From Myxococcales bacterium (GTDB lineage: Bacteria; Myxococcota_A; Bradymonadia; REDH01), in contig JACKDJ010000020.1 in assembly GCA_020633625.1 (NCBI GenBank), positions 1-64,000 on the forward strand: a DNA stretch of 64,000 nucleotides. Reading direction: 5' to 3'. The translations under genes and the position numbers were made by a program. Of the stretch, positions 1 to 7,645 are shown piece by piece. The notes under the pieces were generated by a model. The model did no database searches, was not told where the DNA came from, and saw only the letters and a program-made list of their open reading frames with translations. The first letter of the stretch is position 1. Each line of letters begins with the position of its first letter.

Positions 1-269
1 GCGTCGTCCCATCGATCCGTCGTTGCCTCGATCGCGCGCGGCGCAGCCGCGGGATGCGCCACCAGGACCGCCGCGCGAAGCGCGTCCATCGATGGCAGCG
101 CGTCGGGGTCGCCATCCAGAAGGCCCGCGGCGCCGACCGCGGTCCGGTACTTGAGCTCCGTCTTCGGGCTCATCGTCAGAAGGCGGCAGGCGGCGCGCGG
201 CCGGATGCCCTGCCGGTGGAGCCTCACCAGCTCCTGCAATCGATGCATGTCGGTCCTCGTCGCGGTCAT
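1..269 (-). CDS. istA: IS21-family transposase IstA, N-terminal part (cut by window edge)
   Basis: The frame is open from an ATG at 269-267 to the left edge of the window (89 codons). The start reads MTATRTDMHRLQELVRLHRQ, then a helix-turn-helix stretch (ACRLLTMSPKTELKYRTAV) and GLLDGDPDALPSMDALRAA. This is the usual N-terminus of IS21-family IstA transposases, which bind the terminal repeats and carry out strand transfer with the ATPase IstB. The DDE catalytic core and istB would lie beyond base 1. A second ATG at 248-246 (MHRLQELV) is an equally good start. The terminal repeats upstream at 331-450 support the call. Whether the element is intact cannot be told from this window. Confidence 0.85.
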   Translation of the reverse strand, partial: MTATRTDMHRLQELVRLHRQGIRPRAACRLLTMSPKTELKYRTAVGAAGLLDGDPDALPSMDALRAAVLVAHPAAAPRAIEATTDRWDD

Positions 270-330
270 CGGGCGTCCGGGCACAGGGGTGCTCCAGACT
301 CTCCGAGGGCGACCCGACCGTCACCTCACC

Positions 331-450
331 GCGTTCCCATTGACCCGCCCTCGGGCGTTCCCTTTGGCCCGCCCTGAGGCGTTCCCTTTGGGCCGCCCTC
401 GCACCGTTCCCATAGGCCGCCCCGCCACACCCGTTGACGCCCGCCCCGCC
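331..450. repeat. Five tandem 24-bp repeats (IS21 terminal multiple repeats)
   Basis: Five units of exactly 24 bp lie end to end at 331-354, 355-378, 379-402, 403-426 and 427-450. Units 1-3 begin GCGTTCCC and carry CCGCCCT near their 3' end. Unit 4 begins ACCGTTCCC, and unit 5 is the most diverged (ACACCCGTTGACG). IS21-family ends carry such repeats as transposase binding sites. The spacing of slightly more than two helical turns would put successive sites on nearly the same face of the DNA. Confidence 0.8.
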
Positions 451-504
451 GCGCGGTACCGCCGAGTCATGACGCACCGCGCGTGCCCACGGCCACGAGA
501 TCCC

Positions 505-1335
505 ATGCGATACCCGCTCCCGCTCACCCATCCCCCCGCCGGCGCCTTCTTCGAATGGACCGGGACGTTCGACGACGAGCAGGCGCGCTTCCTCGACGAG
601 CACGGGTTCATTCGATTCCGCGGCTTTGCGTCGATGGATGAGGTCGAGATGATCCGGGGCGAGCTCGGCGCGATCCAGGACGAGTGGATCCGCGAAAACC
701 GCGAGGTCGTGAACGGGATCCCGATCAAGTGGGGCGTCGACGAGGACGGGAGCCGCTTCGTGAATCGGTACGCGTTCACGTCGCACTTCTCTCAGCGGCT
801 CGCCGGATTCTTCGAGGACCCGCGGTGGGAGACCGTCCGCACGATGTGTGGTCCCGACTTCCGGCTTGGCCTCGACGAGAAAGACGGACTCGTCGTCAAT
901 CACTACCTCAACGTCCCGGGCTCGAACTACACCAAGCTCGGCTGGCACATCGATGCGCTGCGTGATGTGTTCTACGGCAAGCTCCCCGAGCCCATGTGGA
1001 ACGTTGGGCTCTACCTCGACGACTCGCACAGAGACAAGGGCGCCCTGCGTGTCATCCCGGGGACACACAAACAGAACCTCGCCGCCATGTTCCTCGGCAA
1101 GGCTCACTTCATGGCGCACGACGACGACCCGCGCGAGTATCTCGTCGAGGCCGACGCGGGCGACCTGACGCTTCACGACGGGCGGCTCTGGCACCGCGTC
1201 GGGTCGCCGCAGCTCAGCGGCCCCGCCAGCCGCCGACGCACGATGTATGTGCCGTTCCTGAACGGGGAGCGACAGGCGAAGGACGAGAGCAGCAAGACGC
1301 CGTTCTATCACCGGTTCTCCAAGTACGTGCGGTGA
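505..1335 (+). CDS. PhyH-family Fe(II)/2-oxoglutarate dioxygenase
   Basis: The protein has 276 aa and is predicted to be a cytoplasmic non-haem iron oxygenase of the phytanoyl-CoA dioxygenase family, which hydroxylates using 2-oxoglutarate and O2. The metal triad is visible: H148-I-D150 (GWHIDALRD) and the distal H230 (GRLWHRVGSP). R244/R245 in the RRRTMYVPF stretch could bind 2-oxoglutarate, and GALRVIPGTHKQ is the typical family turn. The frame is open far upstream, but that part lies in the IS21 repeats. ATG 505 is preferred, with ATG 469 possible. It is the first gene of a run of five closely spaced or overlapping genes ending at 4636. The substrate is unknown. Confidence 0.85.
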   Translation: MRYPLPLTHPPAGAFFEWTGTFDDEQARFLDEHGFIRFRGFASMDEVEMIRGELGAIQDEWIRENREVVNGIPIKWGVDEDGSRFVNRYAFTSHFSQRLAGFFEDPRWETVRTMCGPDFRLGLDEKDGLVVNHYLNVPGSNYTKLGWHIDALRDVFYGKLPEPMWNVGLYLDDSHRDKGALRVIPGTHKQNLAAMFLGKAHFMAHDDDPREYLVEADAGDLTLHDGRLWHRVGSPQLSGPASRRRTMYVPFLNGERQAKDESSKTPFYHRFSKYVR

Positions 1336-1357
1336 CCGCGGCCCCGCCGCACGCGCG

Positions 1358-2338
1358 ATGAGGGTCCTCGTCACCGGCGCATCTGGGTACGTCGGAGGCG
1401 CGGTCGTCGAGGCGCTGCGACGGGTGGGCGCCGACGCCGCCGCACTCGCTCGGCCAACGTCTCGCGTCGACGACCTGCGCGCTCGCGGCGTCCCCGTTCG
1501 GATCGCTGCGTTCGACGACGCGGCCGCGCTCGACGCCGCGCTCGAAGGCGTCCATTCGGTCGTCCACTGCGCCGGCGGCGGACGGGTAACGCGACGCGCC
1601 GAGCTCGCAACAAACAACGCATCCACGACCTCCGCGCTCGCCGACGCAATCGAGCGGAGCGACTCCGTCAAACGTTTGGTGCTCGTCTCGTCGGTCGCCG
1701 CCCGGGGCCCAACCACACCCTCCGCCGCCGCGACCCCCGAGCCGCTCACCGAGTATGGCCGCGCGAAGCGGCTCGCAGAGGTTCGCTGCGCCTCACTGGC
1801 TGCGAGCGGACGCTCCGTGCGCATCGCGCGCCCACCGGGTGTGTATGGTCCGGGCGACGACCGTATGCTCCCGCTCTTTCGGGCGGCGCGCCGCGGCTGG
1901 GTGCCGGTCCCCGCAGCGGCCGGGGCAGCTAGCTTCGTGTTCATCGACGACTGCGCCGACGCGCTGGCGATCCTCGCGGTCGCGCCCGAAGCCGACGGCC
2001 CAGACGCGCCGGTCGTCTTGGAAGTGGCGCACGCGGAGCCGATCCCAGCGGCAGAAGCCGCCCGGAGGATCGGGACGGCGGTACGCGGCCGCCCCATACG
2101 CATCGTCCCCGTCCCGACCTGGGTGCTGCGCGCCGCAGCGTCCGGCGCAGAGGTCGCCGCGCTGGCGCGGGGCGCTACCTCCGTGTTCAACCGTGACAAG
2201 GTCGTCGACCTGACGCAGCCATCGTGGGTCTGCGACCCCTCCCAGCTCGAGGCCATGTTCGGGTGGAGCGCCAAGGTCGGATTCGACGAGGGCGTGGCGC
2301 GGGCCGCGTCGGATTACCGCTTGCGGGGCTGGCTTTGA
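1358..2338 (+). CDS. NAD(P)-dependent epimerase/dehydratase (extended SDR)
   Basis: The protein has 326 aa. The N-terminal Rossmann motif TGASGYVG (residues 6-13) binds NAD(P). The catalytic pair is Y133 and K137 (EYGRAKRLAE), with serines at 111-112. This layout is typical of nucleotide-sugar epimerases and 3-beta-hydroxysteroid-dehydrogenase-like extended SDRs, and the substrate cannot be chosen from sequence. It lies 22 nt after the PhyH gene, and its stop overlaps the TTG start of the next gene (TTGA), so cotranscription and translational coupling are likely. Confidence 0.85.
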   Translation: MRVLVTGASGYVGGAVVEALRRVGADAAALARPTSRVDDLRARGVPVRIAAFDDAAALDAALEGVHSVVHCAGGGRVTRRAELATNNASTTSALADAIERSDSVKRLVLVSSVAARGPTTPSAAATPEPLTEYGRAKRLAEVRCASLAASGRSVRIARPPGVYGPGDDRMLPLFRAARRGWVPVPAAAGAASFVFIDDCADALAILAVAPEADGPDAPVVLEVAHAEPIPAAEAARRIGTAVRGRPIRIVPVPTWVLRAAASGAEVAALARGATSVFNRDKVVDLTQPSWVCDPSQLEAMFGWSAKVGFDEGVARAASDYRLRGWL

Positions 2339-3075
2339 GCTGGCTCGCCGAGCTGCTGTGGCCCACGCGGCTCCCGCTGGACATGACAGAGGCCCCCGCC
2401 GTGCTCGTCACGCTCGGCGCCACCGCGCTGCTCTGGGCACAGGCCTATCCGCTGTCCGTCGCGAGCTGGGAGGAGCGGCTGCGGCGCCGGCGGGGGAGCG
2501 TCAGCGACGGCGCGGCCGTTATCGCCGCGCGCCTGAGCTGGGCCGTTCTGCTCGGCGGCGGGGCGGTCTGGCTCAGCTACGCGGCCTTCGGTCACGGCTG
2601 GCACCTCGCTGTACGGCTCCCGCGCCCGATGACCGCCCTCGCCTGGCTCGTCTGCCTCGGCGCGGTGACGCTGACCATCACCGGAGCCTCCGCGACCCGA
2701 CCCAAGCTGCAGGCGCTCTACCCCGAGATCCGCGCCGCGCGCTGGTCACGAGCGCTCGCCGCGGCCAGCCTGGGGTCGTGGGCGGTCTACCTGCTCGGCT
2801 ACGAGCTGCTCTTCCGCGGGCTCCTCACGCACGGGCTCGTCGCGAGCCTTGGCGCCTGGCCCGGGCTCGCCGCGATGACGGGCCTCTACGTGCTGGCCCA
2901 CCTTCGAAAGGGCGCCGCCGAGACGCTAGTGTGCATCCCGATGGGGATGCTCTTTGGCGCGATGTCCTTGCAATGCGACTCGTTCGTGGCACCGTGGCTG
3001 CTACACGTGGCGCTCGCCTCGATCTCCGAGGTCGTCGCCGCGCGGGGAAACCCGAACATGGACTACCCGCTGTGA
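2335..3075 (+). CDS. CPBP-family intramembrane metalloprotease
   Basis: The product is a 246-aa multi-pass membrane protein. The start is taken as TTG 2335, overlapping the upstream stop as TTGA; ATG 2383 (MTEAP) is an alternative. Family motifs are GYELLFRG with E157 and R161, H189 in LYVLAHLRKG, and H224 in APWLLHVALAS. These match the Glu/His set of CAAX-protease/bacteriocin-processing (Rce1-like) enzymes. The first Glu of the common EExxFR motif is Tyr here. About seven hydrophobic segments can be counted. It overlaps the PIG-L gene by GTGA. The substrate is unknown; such proteins act in peptide maturation or membrane-protein turnover. Confidence 0.75.
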   Translation: MSWLAELLWPTRLPLDMTEAPAVLVTLGATALLWAQAYPLSVASWEERLRRRRGSVSDGAAVIAARLSWAVLLGGGAVWLSYAAFGHGWHLAVRLPRPMTALAWLVCLGAVTLTITGASATRPKLQALYPEIRAARWSRALAAASLGSWAVYLLGYELLFRGLLTHGLVASLGAWPGLAAMTGLYVLAHLRKGAAETLVCIPMGMLFGAMSLQCDSFVAPWLLHVALASISEVVAARGNPNMDYPL

Positions 3076-3836
3076 CCACGCTCGACATCGACCGTGAGCT
3101 CGCAGGGGGCGCGCGGCTGTTGTGGTGCTGCGCGCACCCCGACGACGAGTTCCTGACCGGAGGCCTGCTCGCCCGAGCGCGCCTCTTCCACGGCGTCCCG
3201 ACGCACCTGCTCGTCATGACCCGCGGCGGCGGCGGCAACAACGCCCTCGGCGTGCCCGACCTCCCGGCAGCCCGCGCCGAGGAGATGCAGGCGGTCGCCG
3301 ACGCGCTCGGCGCGACGCTCGAGATTCACGACTTCTGGAACGCGACGCTCCCGGAGTGGTCCTTCCCGCCGCGGCGTGAGATCCTGCGTCGCTGGCAGGA
3401 GCAGGCCAACCCCACCGCCGTGATCCGGGCCTCGATCGAGGCGTTCAGGCCCGACATCGTCCTCACGTTCGACCCGGAGCACGGCGCGACCGGCCACCCG
3501 GAGCACACGCTCGTCTCGCGCCTGACGGTCGCCGCGCTCCACGAGATCGCCCCGGCCGCTCGCCCGCGACTCGCCCTCTACGCGTTGCGTCGCCACTGGG
3601 CGTTCCGCGCGCTGAAACAGGCGGACCCGGGGCCTGTCGACGGTTGGTTCGACGGCCGCCTGCCCTGCGCCGACGGGAAGTCGTGCCAGCAGAAGCTCGT
3701 CGACCTGCTGCACCTGCACGCGTCGCAGGAGAAGGATATGAGCGCGTTCCGCCTCGCGGCGCCGCTCTTCTCGCGGCTCGGCCTGCGCCGCATCGACGTC
3801 GACCGCGACGCAGGACGCTACCGGATCGACGAGTGA
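3072..3836 (+). CDS. PIG-L-family zinc deacetylase
   Basis: The protein has 254 aa and starts at a GTG that overlaps the CPBP stop (GTGA). The zinc-binding and catalytic signature is AHPDDE (H22, D24, D25), with the second site at GHPEHT (H142, H145). PIG-L/LmbE enzymes remove N-acetyl groups from GlcNAc-containing substrates such as GlcNAc-inositol and bacillithiol or mycothiol precursors, and some act in antibiotic or lipid tailoring. There is no signal peptide, so it acts in the cytoplasm. Placement between a membrane protease and an SDR suggests tailoring of a small glycosylated or lipid product, which is inference. Confidence 0.85.
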   Translation: MTTLDIDRELAGGARLLWCCAHPDDEFLTGGLLARARLFHGVPTHLLVMTRGGGGNNALGVPDLPAARAEEMQAVADALGATLEIHDFWNATLPEWSFPPRREILRRWQEQANPTAVIRASIEAFRPDIVLTFDPEHGATGHPEHTLVSRLTVAALHEIAPAARPRLALYALRRHWAFRALKQADPGPVDGWFDGRLPCADGKSCQQKLVDLLHLHASQEKDMSAFRLAAPLFSRLGLRRIDVDRDAGRYRIDE

Positions 3837-4636
3837 GGCGGTCGCCCTTTGCCGGCGAGATTGCGCTGGTCACCGGGGCCGGCTCGGGGATCGGCGCGGC
3901 GCTGTGCGGCGCCCTGACGCAGGCGGGCGCGCGCGTCGTCGCGACCGACCTCTCGCTCGACGCGCTCGCGCCCGTGCCGGCGGAGCTCCGGGCGCGGCTC
4001 GACGTCACCGAGGAGGGCGGCTTTGCGCGGGTGGCCGCCGAGGTGGAGGCCGCGCTTGGCGCTCCGATCGGCGTGCTCGTCAACAACGCCGGTATCGGGC
4101 TCGCGGGCCCGATCGAGGCGACGTCGATGGACGACTGGCGAGCCGTCGTCGAGGTCAACCTGCTCGGCGTCGCCCGCGGCGTCGACGCAATCTATCCCAC
4201 GATGATCGCCAGGCGCGCCGGGACGATCATCAACGTCGCTTCTGGCGCGGGGCTCTGTCCGCGCCCAGGGATGGCGGCCTACGCAGCCACCAAGGCCGCG
4301 GTGGTCGCCCTCTCGACGTCGCTTCGCGCGGAGGCCGCCCGCCACCGGGTCGGGGTCTCGGTCGCCTGTCCTGGCTACATCGCGACCAACATCATGGCGT
4401 CGACGCGATACAGAGGCGTGGACCCAGCGGCGCTCGCGGCGGCGATCCCGATTCGTCCAATGACCGCTGAGAGCTGCGCGCGCGTGATCCTGGCGGGCGC
4501 CGCACGCGGTGCCGCGGTGATCCCAGTCTCGCGGCTGACGGCGTTGGAGTGGCGGCTCACACGCTTCGCCCCCGCGCTGGTCGACCTGATCGCCGCGCGA
4601 CGTGCCGAGACGTTCGCGCGGGCAGCCCGGGAGTAG
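3833..4636 (+). CDS. Short-chain dehydrogenase/reductase
   Basis: The protein has 267 aa and starts at GTG 3833, overlapping the PIG-L stop (GTGA). Classical SDR motifs are present: TGAGSGIG (residues 14-21) for the cofactor, NNAGIG (84-89), and the catalytic S137-Y150-K154 (YAATKAA). The substrate is not predictable. It is the last gene of the five-gene run, and a 61-nt gap follows before the DedA gene. The C-terminal part (VIPVSRLTALEWRLTRFAP) resembles SDRs that act on lipid-like or steroid-like substrates, but this is weak. Confidence 0.85.
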   Translation: MRRSPFAGEIALVTGAGSGIGAALCGALTQAGARVVATDLSLDALAPVPAELRARLDVTEEGGFARVAAEVEAALGAPIGVLVNNAGIGLAGPIEATSMDDWRAVVEVNLLGVARGVDAIYPTMIARRAGTIINVASGAGLCPRPGMAAYAATKAAVVALSTSLRAEAARHRVGVSVACPGYIATNIMASTRYRGVDPAALAAAIPIRPMTAESCARVILAGAARGAAVIPVSRLTALEWRLTRFAPALVDLIAARRAETFARAARE

Positions 4637-4697
4637 TTACGCGGCGCGATTTCCGCGGTAGGCTGGCAGGGGAGCCACTAGCGTCTGGTGTGTCGCA

Positions 4698-5303
4698 TTG
4701 ATCTTGCCGCCCTACATCTCCGAGTGGCTGTCGAGCTACCCGACGCTGTTCTTGCTGTGCGTCATCTGCGGCTTCCCGGTCCCGTTCCCGGAAGACATCA
4801 TCGTGATGACGGTCGGGACGCTGGTCGCACGCGGCGAGCTCGAGTTCGGCCCCACGGCGTTGGTCTGCGGGTCCGCGATGTTCATTCGCGACCTGAACGC
4901 GTTCCTGTTCGCGAAGACGTTCAGCCACTGGCTCGTAGAGCGTCCGCGCGTCCGCGCCATGCTCGGCGAGCGGAACATCGAGCGCTGGTCACACATCTTC
5001 GAGAAGCGCGGCGGTGCGGGCGTGTTCTTCGTGCGCTTCGCGGTCGGCACGCGTGTGAAGCTCCTGTTCATCGCGGCAGCCCTTGGCGTTCCGACGCGGA
5101 CCTTCGTCATCGCCGACATCCTCGGGATGGTGATCGTCACCCCGCTACTACTCTGGCTCGGCGCGTCGTTTGGCGAGCCGCTGATCAACGGGATCGTGCA
5201 CGCGATCCGCATCTCCGGACCGTTCGTCACACTCGCGATCGTCGTCGCCGTCGCGCTCGTCTACCGCGCGTGGAAGCGCGCCGCGACCGCGCGACCGTCG
5301 TAG
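4698..5303 (+). CDS. DedA/VTT-domain membrane protein
   Basis: The protein has 201 aa. The segment GFPVPFPEDIIVMTVGTL near the N-terminus, the RFAVGTRVK motif and several hydrophobic helices fit the DedA (SNARE-associated/VTT) family of inner-membrane proteins, which act in lipid scrambling or undecaprenyl-phosphate recycling. The start is TTG 4698; a purine-rich stretch (GGCAGGGGAG) lies upstream. DedA proteins usually rely on acidic and arginine residues in the membrane, and E and R residues are visible at both motifs. The gene may be transcribed with the SDR run or alone. Confidence 0.7.
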   Translation: MILPPYISEWLSSYPTLFLLCVICGFPVPFPEDIIVMTVGTLVARGELEFGPTALVCGSAMFIRDLNAFLFAKTFSHWLVERPRVRAMLGERNIERWSHIFEKRGGAGVFFVRFAVGTRVKLLFIAAALGVPTRTFVIADILGMVIVTPLLLWLGASFGEPLINGIVHAIRISGPFVTLAIVVAVALVYRAWKRAATARPS

Positions 5304-5324
5304 CCGTGCCACTCGACGGGGCGA

Positions 5325-6326
5325 CTATTCGTAGAAGTAGGCAGGGACAGCGTCGAACGTCAGCACCGCCGACACCGCGGTGCACTGTCCGGAGTCGTTC
5401 GGCGCCAGGTCGGCGAGCCCGGGCGCGAGCGCGGTGACGGCGTCGGGGACACCGCCCGCGCCGTCGATCTGGCTGACGATCTCGATGAGCGTATCCACCT
5501 CGATGCCACCGCCGAGGACGCCCGTTGCGGTGCCGTCTTCGTTGATGTGCATCTCCATTCGCGCGCTCTCGACCGGGATGCGGAACTCGTAGAAGAAGAC
5601 GTACGCCGGCACGGTCACGCGGATCGAGTCGACGGCGAGCGTCCCGTCGACGATGCGCGCACCGTCGACGTGGCTGTGGTCGCCTTCCGGGTCCCGCGCG
5701 AACGTCTGGTTCGCGGCCATGGCTCCGGCCTGATCGAGCAGCGGGGTCCCCAGCCCGGACTGGACTTCGACAGAGACGCAGTCGTCGTCGTCGAGGGACT
5801 CCACGCTGGTCAGCTCGATCAGCAAAAGGATGTCACCCTCGTTGATCGCGTCCTGGATCAGCCCCTCGAACGCCATGCCGCCGGCGGCCTCGATGGCCGG
5901 GAGCAGAGAGGCGAACTGGTTGTCGACGCCCGGCGTCCCGCTCGGCGAGGTCAGGTCGAGCTTGCGACAGCCGACGGGGTCGGTCCCATCGCTGGTCCGT
6001 CCGTCGAGGTCGAAGCCTGCCGACACGCCTGCCTCGTTGCGCGCGAACCGGAGGGTCTTGAGGACATAGGTGCGTGACTCACCGAGGGGGCCACAAGCCC
6101 CGGCAGGACCGGAGTCTTCGGCGTCCACATCGTCGCCGGACCCGTCCGCTGCCATGCCACCATCGTTGACGTCAGAGGTGACGACTTCCAGCGCGGCGTC
6201 GGACGTTGCGTCGGATGTTGCGTCGACGCCCGCGTCGCCGCCGGATTCGTCGGCGGGCTCGCCGCAAGCGCCGAGCGCCGCGGTCGCTACCACAGCCAGG
6301 GCGGTGCGGACGACCCGCGGCGTCAT
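5325..6326 (-). CDS. Surface lipoprotein of unknown function
   Basis: The precursor has 333 aa. The signal ends in the lipobox LGAC (C21), followed by about 50 residues rich in Asp, Ala and Ser and then a beta-rich region. The ATG at 6326-6324 overlaps the stop of the DUF1552 gene (ATGA), so it is the third gene of the DUF1592-DUF1552-lipoprotein operon. A likely extracellular or outer-membrane partner of that module. I recognise no domain beyond the lipid anchor and the acidic linker. Confidence 0.7.
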   Translation of the reverse strand: MTPRVVRTALAVVATAALGACGEPADESGGDAGVDATSDATSDAALEVVTSDVNDGGMAADGSGDDVDAEDSGPAGACGPLGESRTYVLKTLRFARNEAGVSAGFDLDGRTSDGTDPVGCRKLDLTSPSGTPGVDNQFASLLPAIEAAGGMAFEGLIQDAINEGDILLLIELTSVESLDDDDCVSVEVQSGLGTPLLDQAGAMAANQTFARDPEGDHSHVDGARIVDGTLAVDSIRVTVPAYVFFYEFRIPVESARMEMHINEDGTATGVLGGGIEVDTLIEIVSQIDGAGGVPDAVTALAPGLADLAPNDSGQCTAVSAVLTFDAVPAYFYE

Positions 6327-7645
6327 GCCTCGAGATCCCCGACGGAGTCCGTCGCCTCGCCCGCGTCGGCTCCCCAACTCCCGACGGTCATGCCGAGCGC
6401 GCGCATGATCGTGAGGGGAACGCGGCTGGCGTTGTCGCCGACGCTGCGGTGGTGGAACCCTGTCTTGAGGGTGCCACACCCAGAGCCGGCGATGACGAGC
6501 GGGAACTCATCGAACGCGTGGAGGCGGCCCAGCGAGACGTCAGACGTCCCGAGCACGATGCAGTTGTCGAGGAGGGTCCCGTCACCCTCCTGAACGGCGT
6601 CGAGCTGCTGCAGGAACGCGGACAAATCCGACATGAGCTGGATCGTGATCGCGTTGACCTGCGGCTGGTCGCCGGGCTCGTCGTGCGTGAGGCGATGGTG
6701 CCCGTCGGTTGCGCCTTCGAACAGGTGGTTCGAGACGGGGTCGGTCAGGAAGTTCGAGAAGACGCGCGTCTGGTCGCAGGCGAGCGCCATCGCGGCGATC
6801 TCGGCCAGCGCACGGTTCTTGGCGTGGATCTGCGGCCGCCCTTCGATGTCCGGATAGTCCGCGAGCGGCTCGGCGGGGCGAGCGCACGCCGCGAGGTCCG
6901 GCGGGTCTTCTTCCAGGCGGGCGATGCGGAGCTCGAGCTCGCGGACGCCGGTCAGGTGCTGGTCGAGGCGCGCCTGATCGGTCGTGCCGAGGCGGGCGCG
7001 GACGCGCGTGATGTCGTCGCCGACGGCGTCGAGGACGCTGCGCCGAAGGGCGAGGCGGGGGTCGACCTCGACGGTCTCGCCCGGCATCCGGAAGCCGGCG
7101 CCGAACACGCGCTCGAAGAGCGCTGCCGGCGATGTCTCTGGCGGGTTCTGGTTGTCTGGACCGTTATACGAGAGGCCCGACGAGCCGAGCGCGCCGAACT
7201 CGAGAGAGCGGAAGCGTGTGTCGCCGCCGAGCTCGGCCGCGATCACCTGATCGATCGACGGAGCCGGGAACGAGCCGCGGTCGTCGCCACGGTCGAGTAC
7301 GGGGCGGCCGGTCAGGATGCCCGCAGCGCCGGAGAAGTGCGGGATCGTGTTGGGAGTCCGGACCTCGAACCCCGTCACGACGGTCATCTTGCTCTTGACC
7401 GGCTCGAGCGGCGCGAGCTGCTCCGACAGCGTGTAGTCGGCCCCGGTCGCGCTGGGGATCCAGCGAGGCGGCAGGATGCCGTTGCCCCACATGTAGAGCC
7501 CGAACCGCCGCGGGAGCGCACCGCCCGAGGCGTATGCGTTGCCGTTCGCGTTGAAGAAGATCTCGAGCGGAGGCAGGCCGATCGTCACGGCCGCGCCACC
7601 GAGCATCCCTCGAAGGAGCGTGCGCCGACTGAGACGGGTCTTCAT
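6323..7645 (-). CDS. DUF1552 protein with Tat-type signal
   Basis: The protein has 440 aa. The N-terminus has a twin-arginine signal (SRRTLLRGML, R7-R8), so folded export by Tat is likely. The body (LPRRFGLYMWGNGILPP, GSGCGTLKTGFHH, IMRALGM) matches the DUF1552 family, relatives of the DUF1501/sulfatase-like fold common in Planctomycetes and Myxococcota. DUF1552 genes sit next to DUF1592/DUF1588/DUF1585 cytochrome-like genes, as here. Both neighbours are coupled through ATGA overlaps (7645-7642 and 6326-6323). The biochemical role is unknown. Confidence 0.85.
   Translation of the reverse strand: MKTRLSRRTLLRGMLGGAAVTIGLPPLEIFFNANGNAYASGGALPRRFGLYMWGNGILPPRWIPSATGADYTLSEQLAPLEPVKSKMTVVTGFEVRTPNTIPHFSGAAGILTGRPVLDRGDDRGSFPAPSIDQVIAAELGGDTRFRSLEFGALGSSGLSYNGPDNQNPPETSPAALFERVFGAGFRMPGETVEVDPRLALRRSVLDAVGDDITRVRARLGTTDQARLDQHLTGVRELELRIARLEEDPPDLAACARPAEPLADYPDIEGRPQIHAKNRALAEIAAMALACDQTRVFSNFLTDPVSNHLFEGATDGHHRLTHDEPGDQPQVNAITIQLMSDLSAFLQQLDAVQEGDGTLLDNCIVLGTSDVSLGRLHAFDEFPLVIAGSGCGTLKTGFHHRSVGDNASRVPLTIMRALGMTVGSWGADAGEATDSVGDLEA

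Larger units (their letters stand above)
1..450 (-). mobile_element. IS21-family insertion sequence, left end, partial
   Basis: This stretch combines the istA 5' end (1-269) with the multiple-repeat terminus expected just upstream of istA in IS21-family elements. The outer boundary is placed at the end of the fifth repeat and is approximate. I did not identify the exact terminal dinucleotide or a target-site duplication, because the other end of the element is outside the window. Confidence 0.7.

Noticed and set aside
151..504. Extension of the PhyH protein upstream to 151
   Set aside because: It would translate the istA antisense strand and the IS21 repeats; homology begins at about 505.
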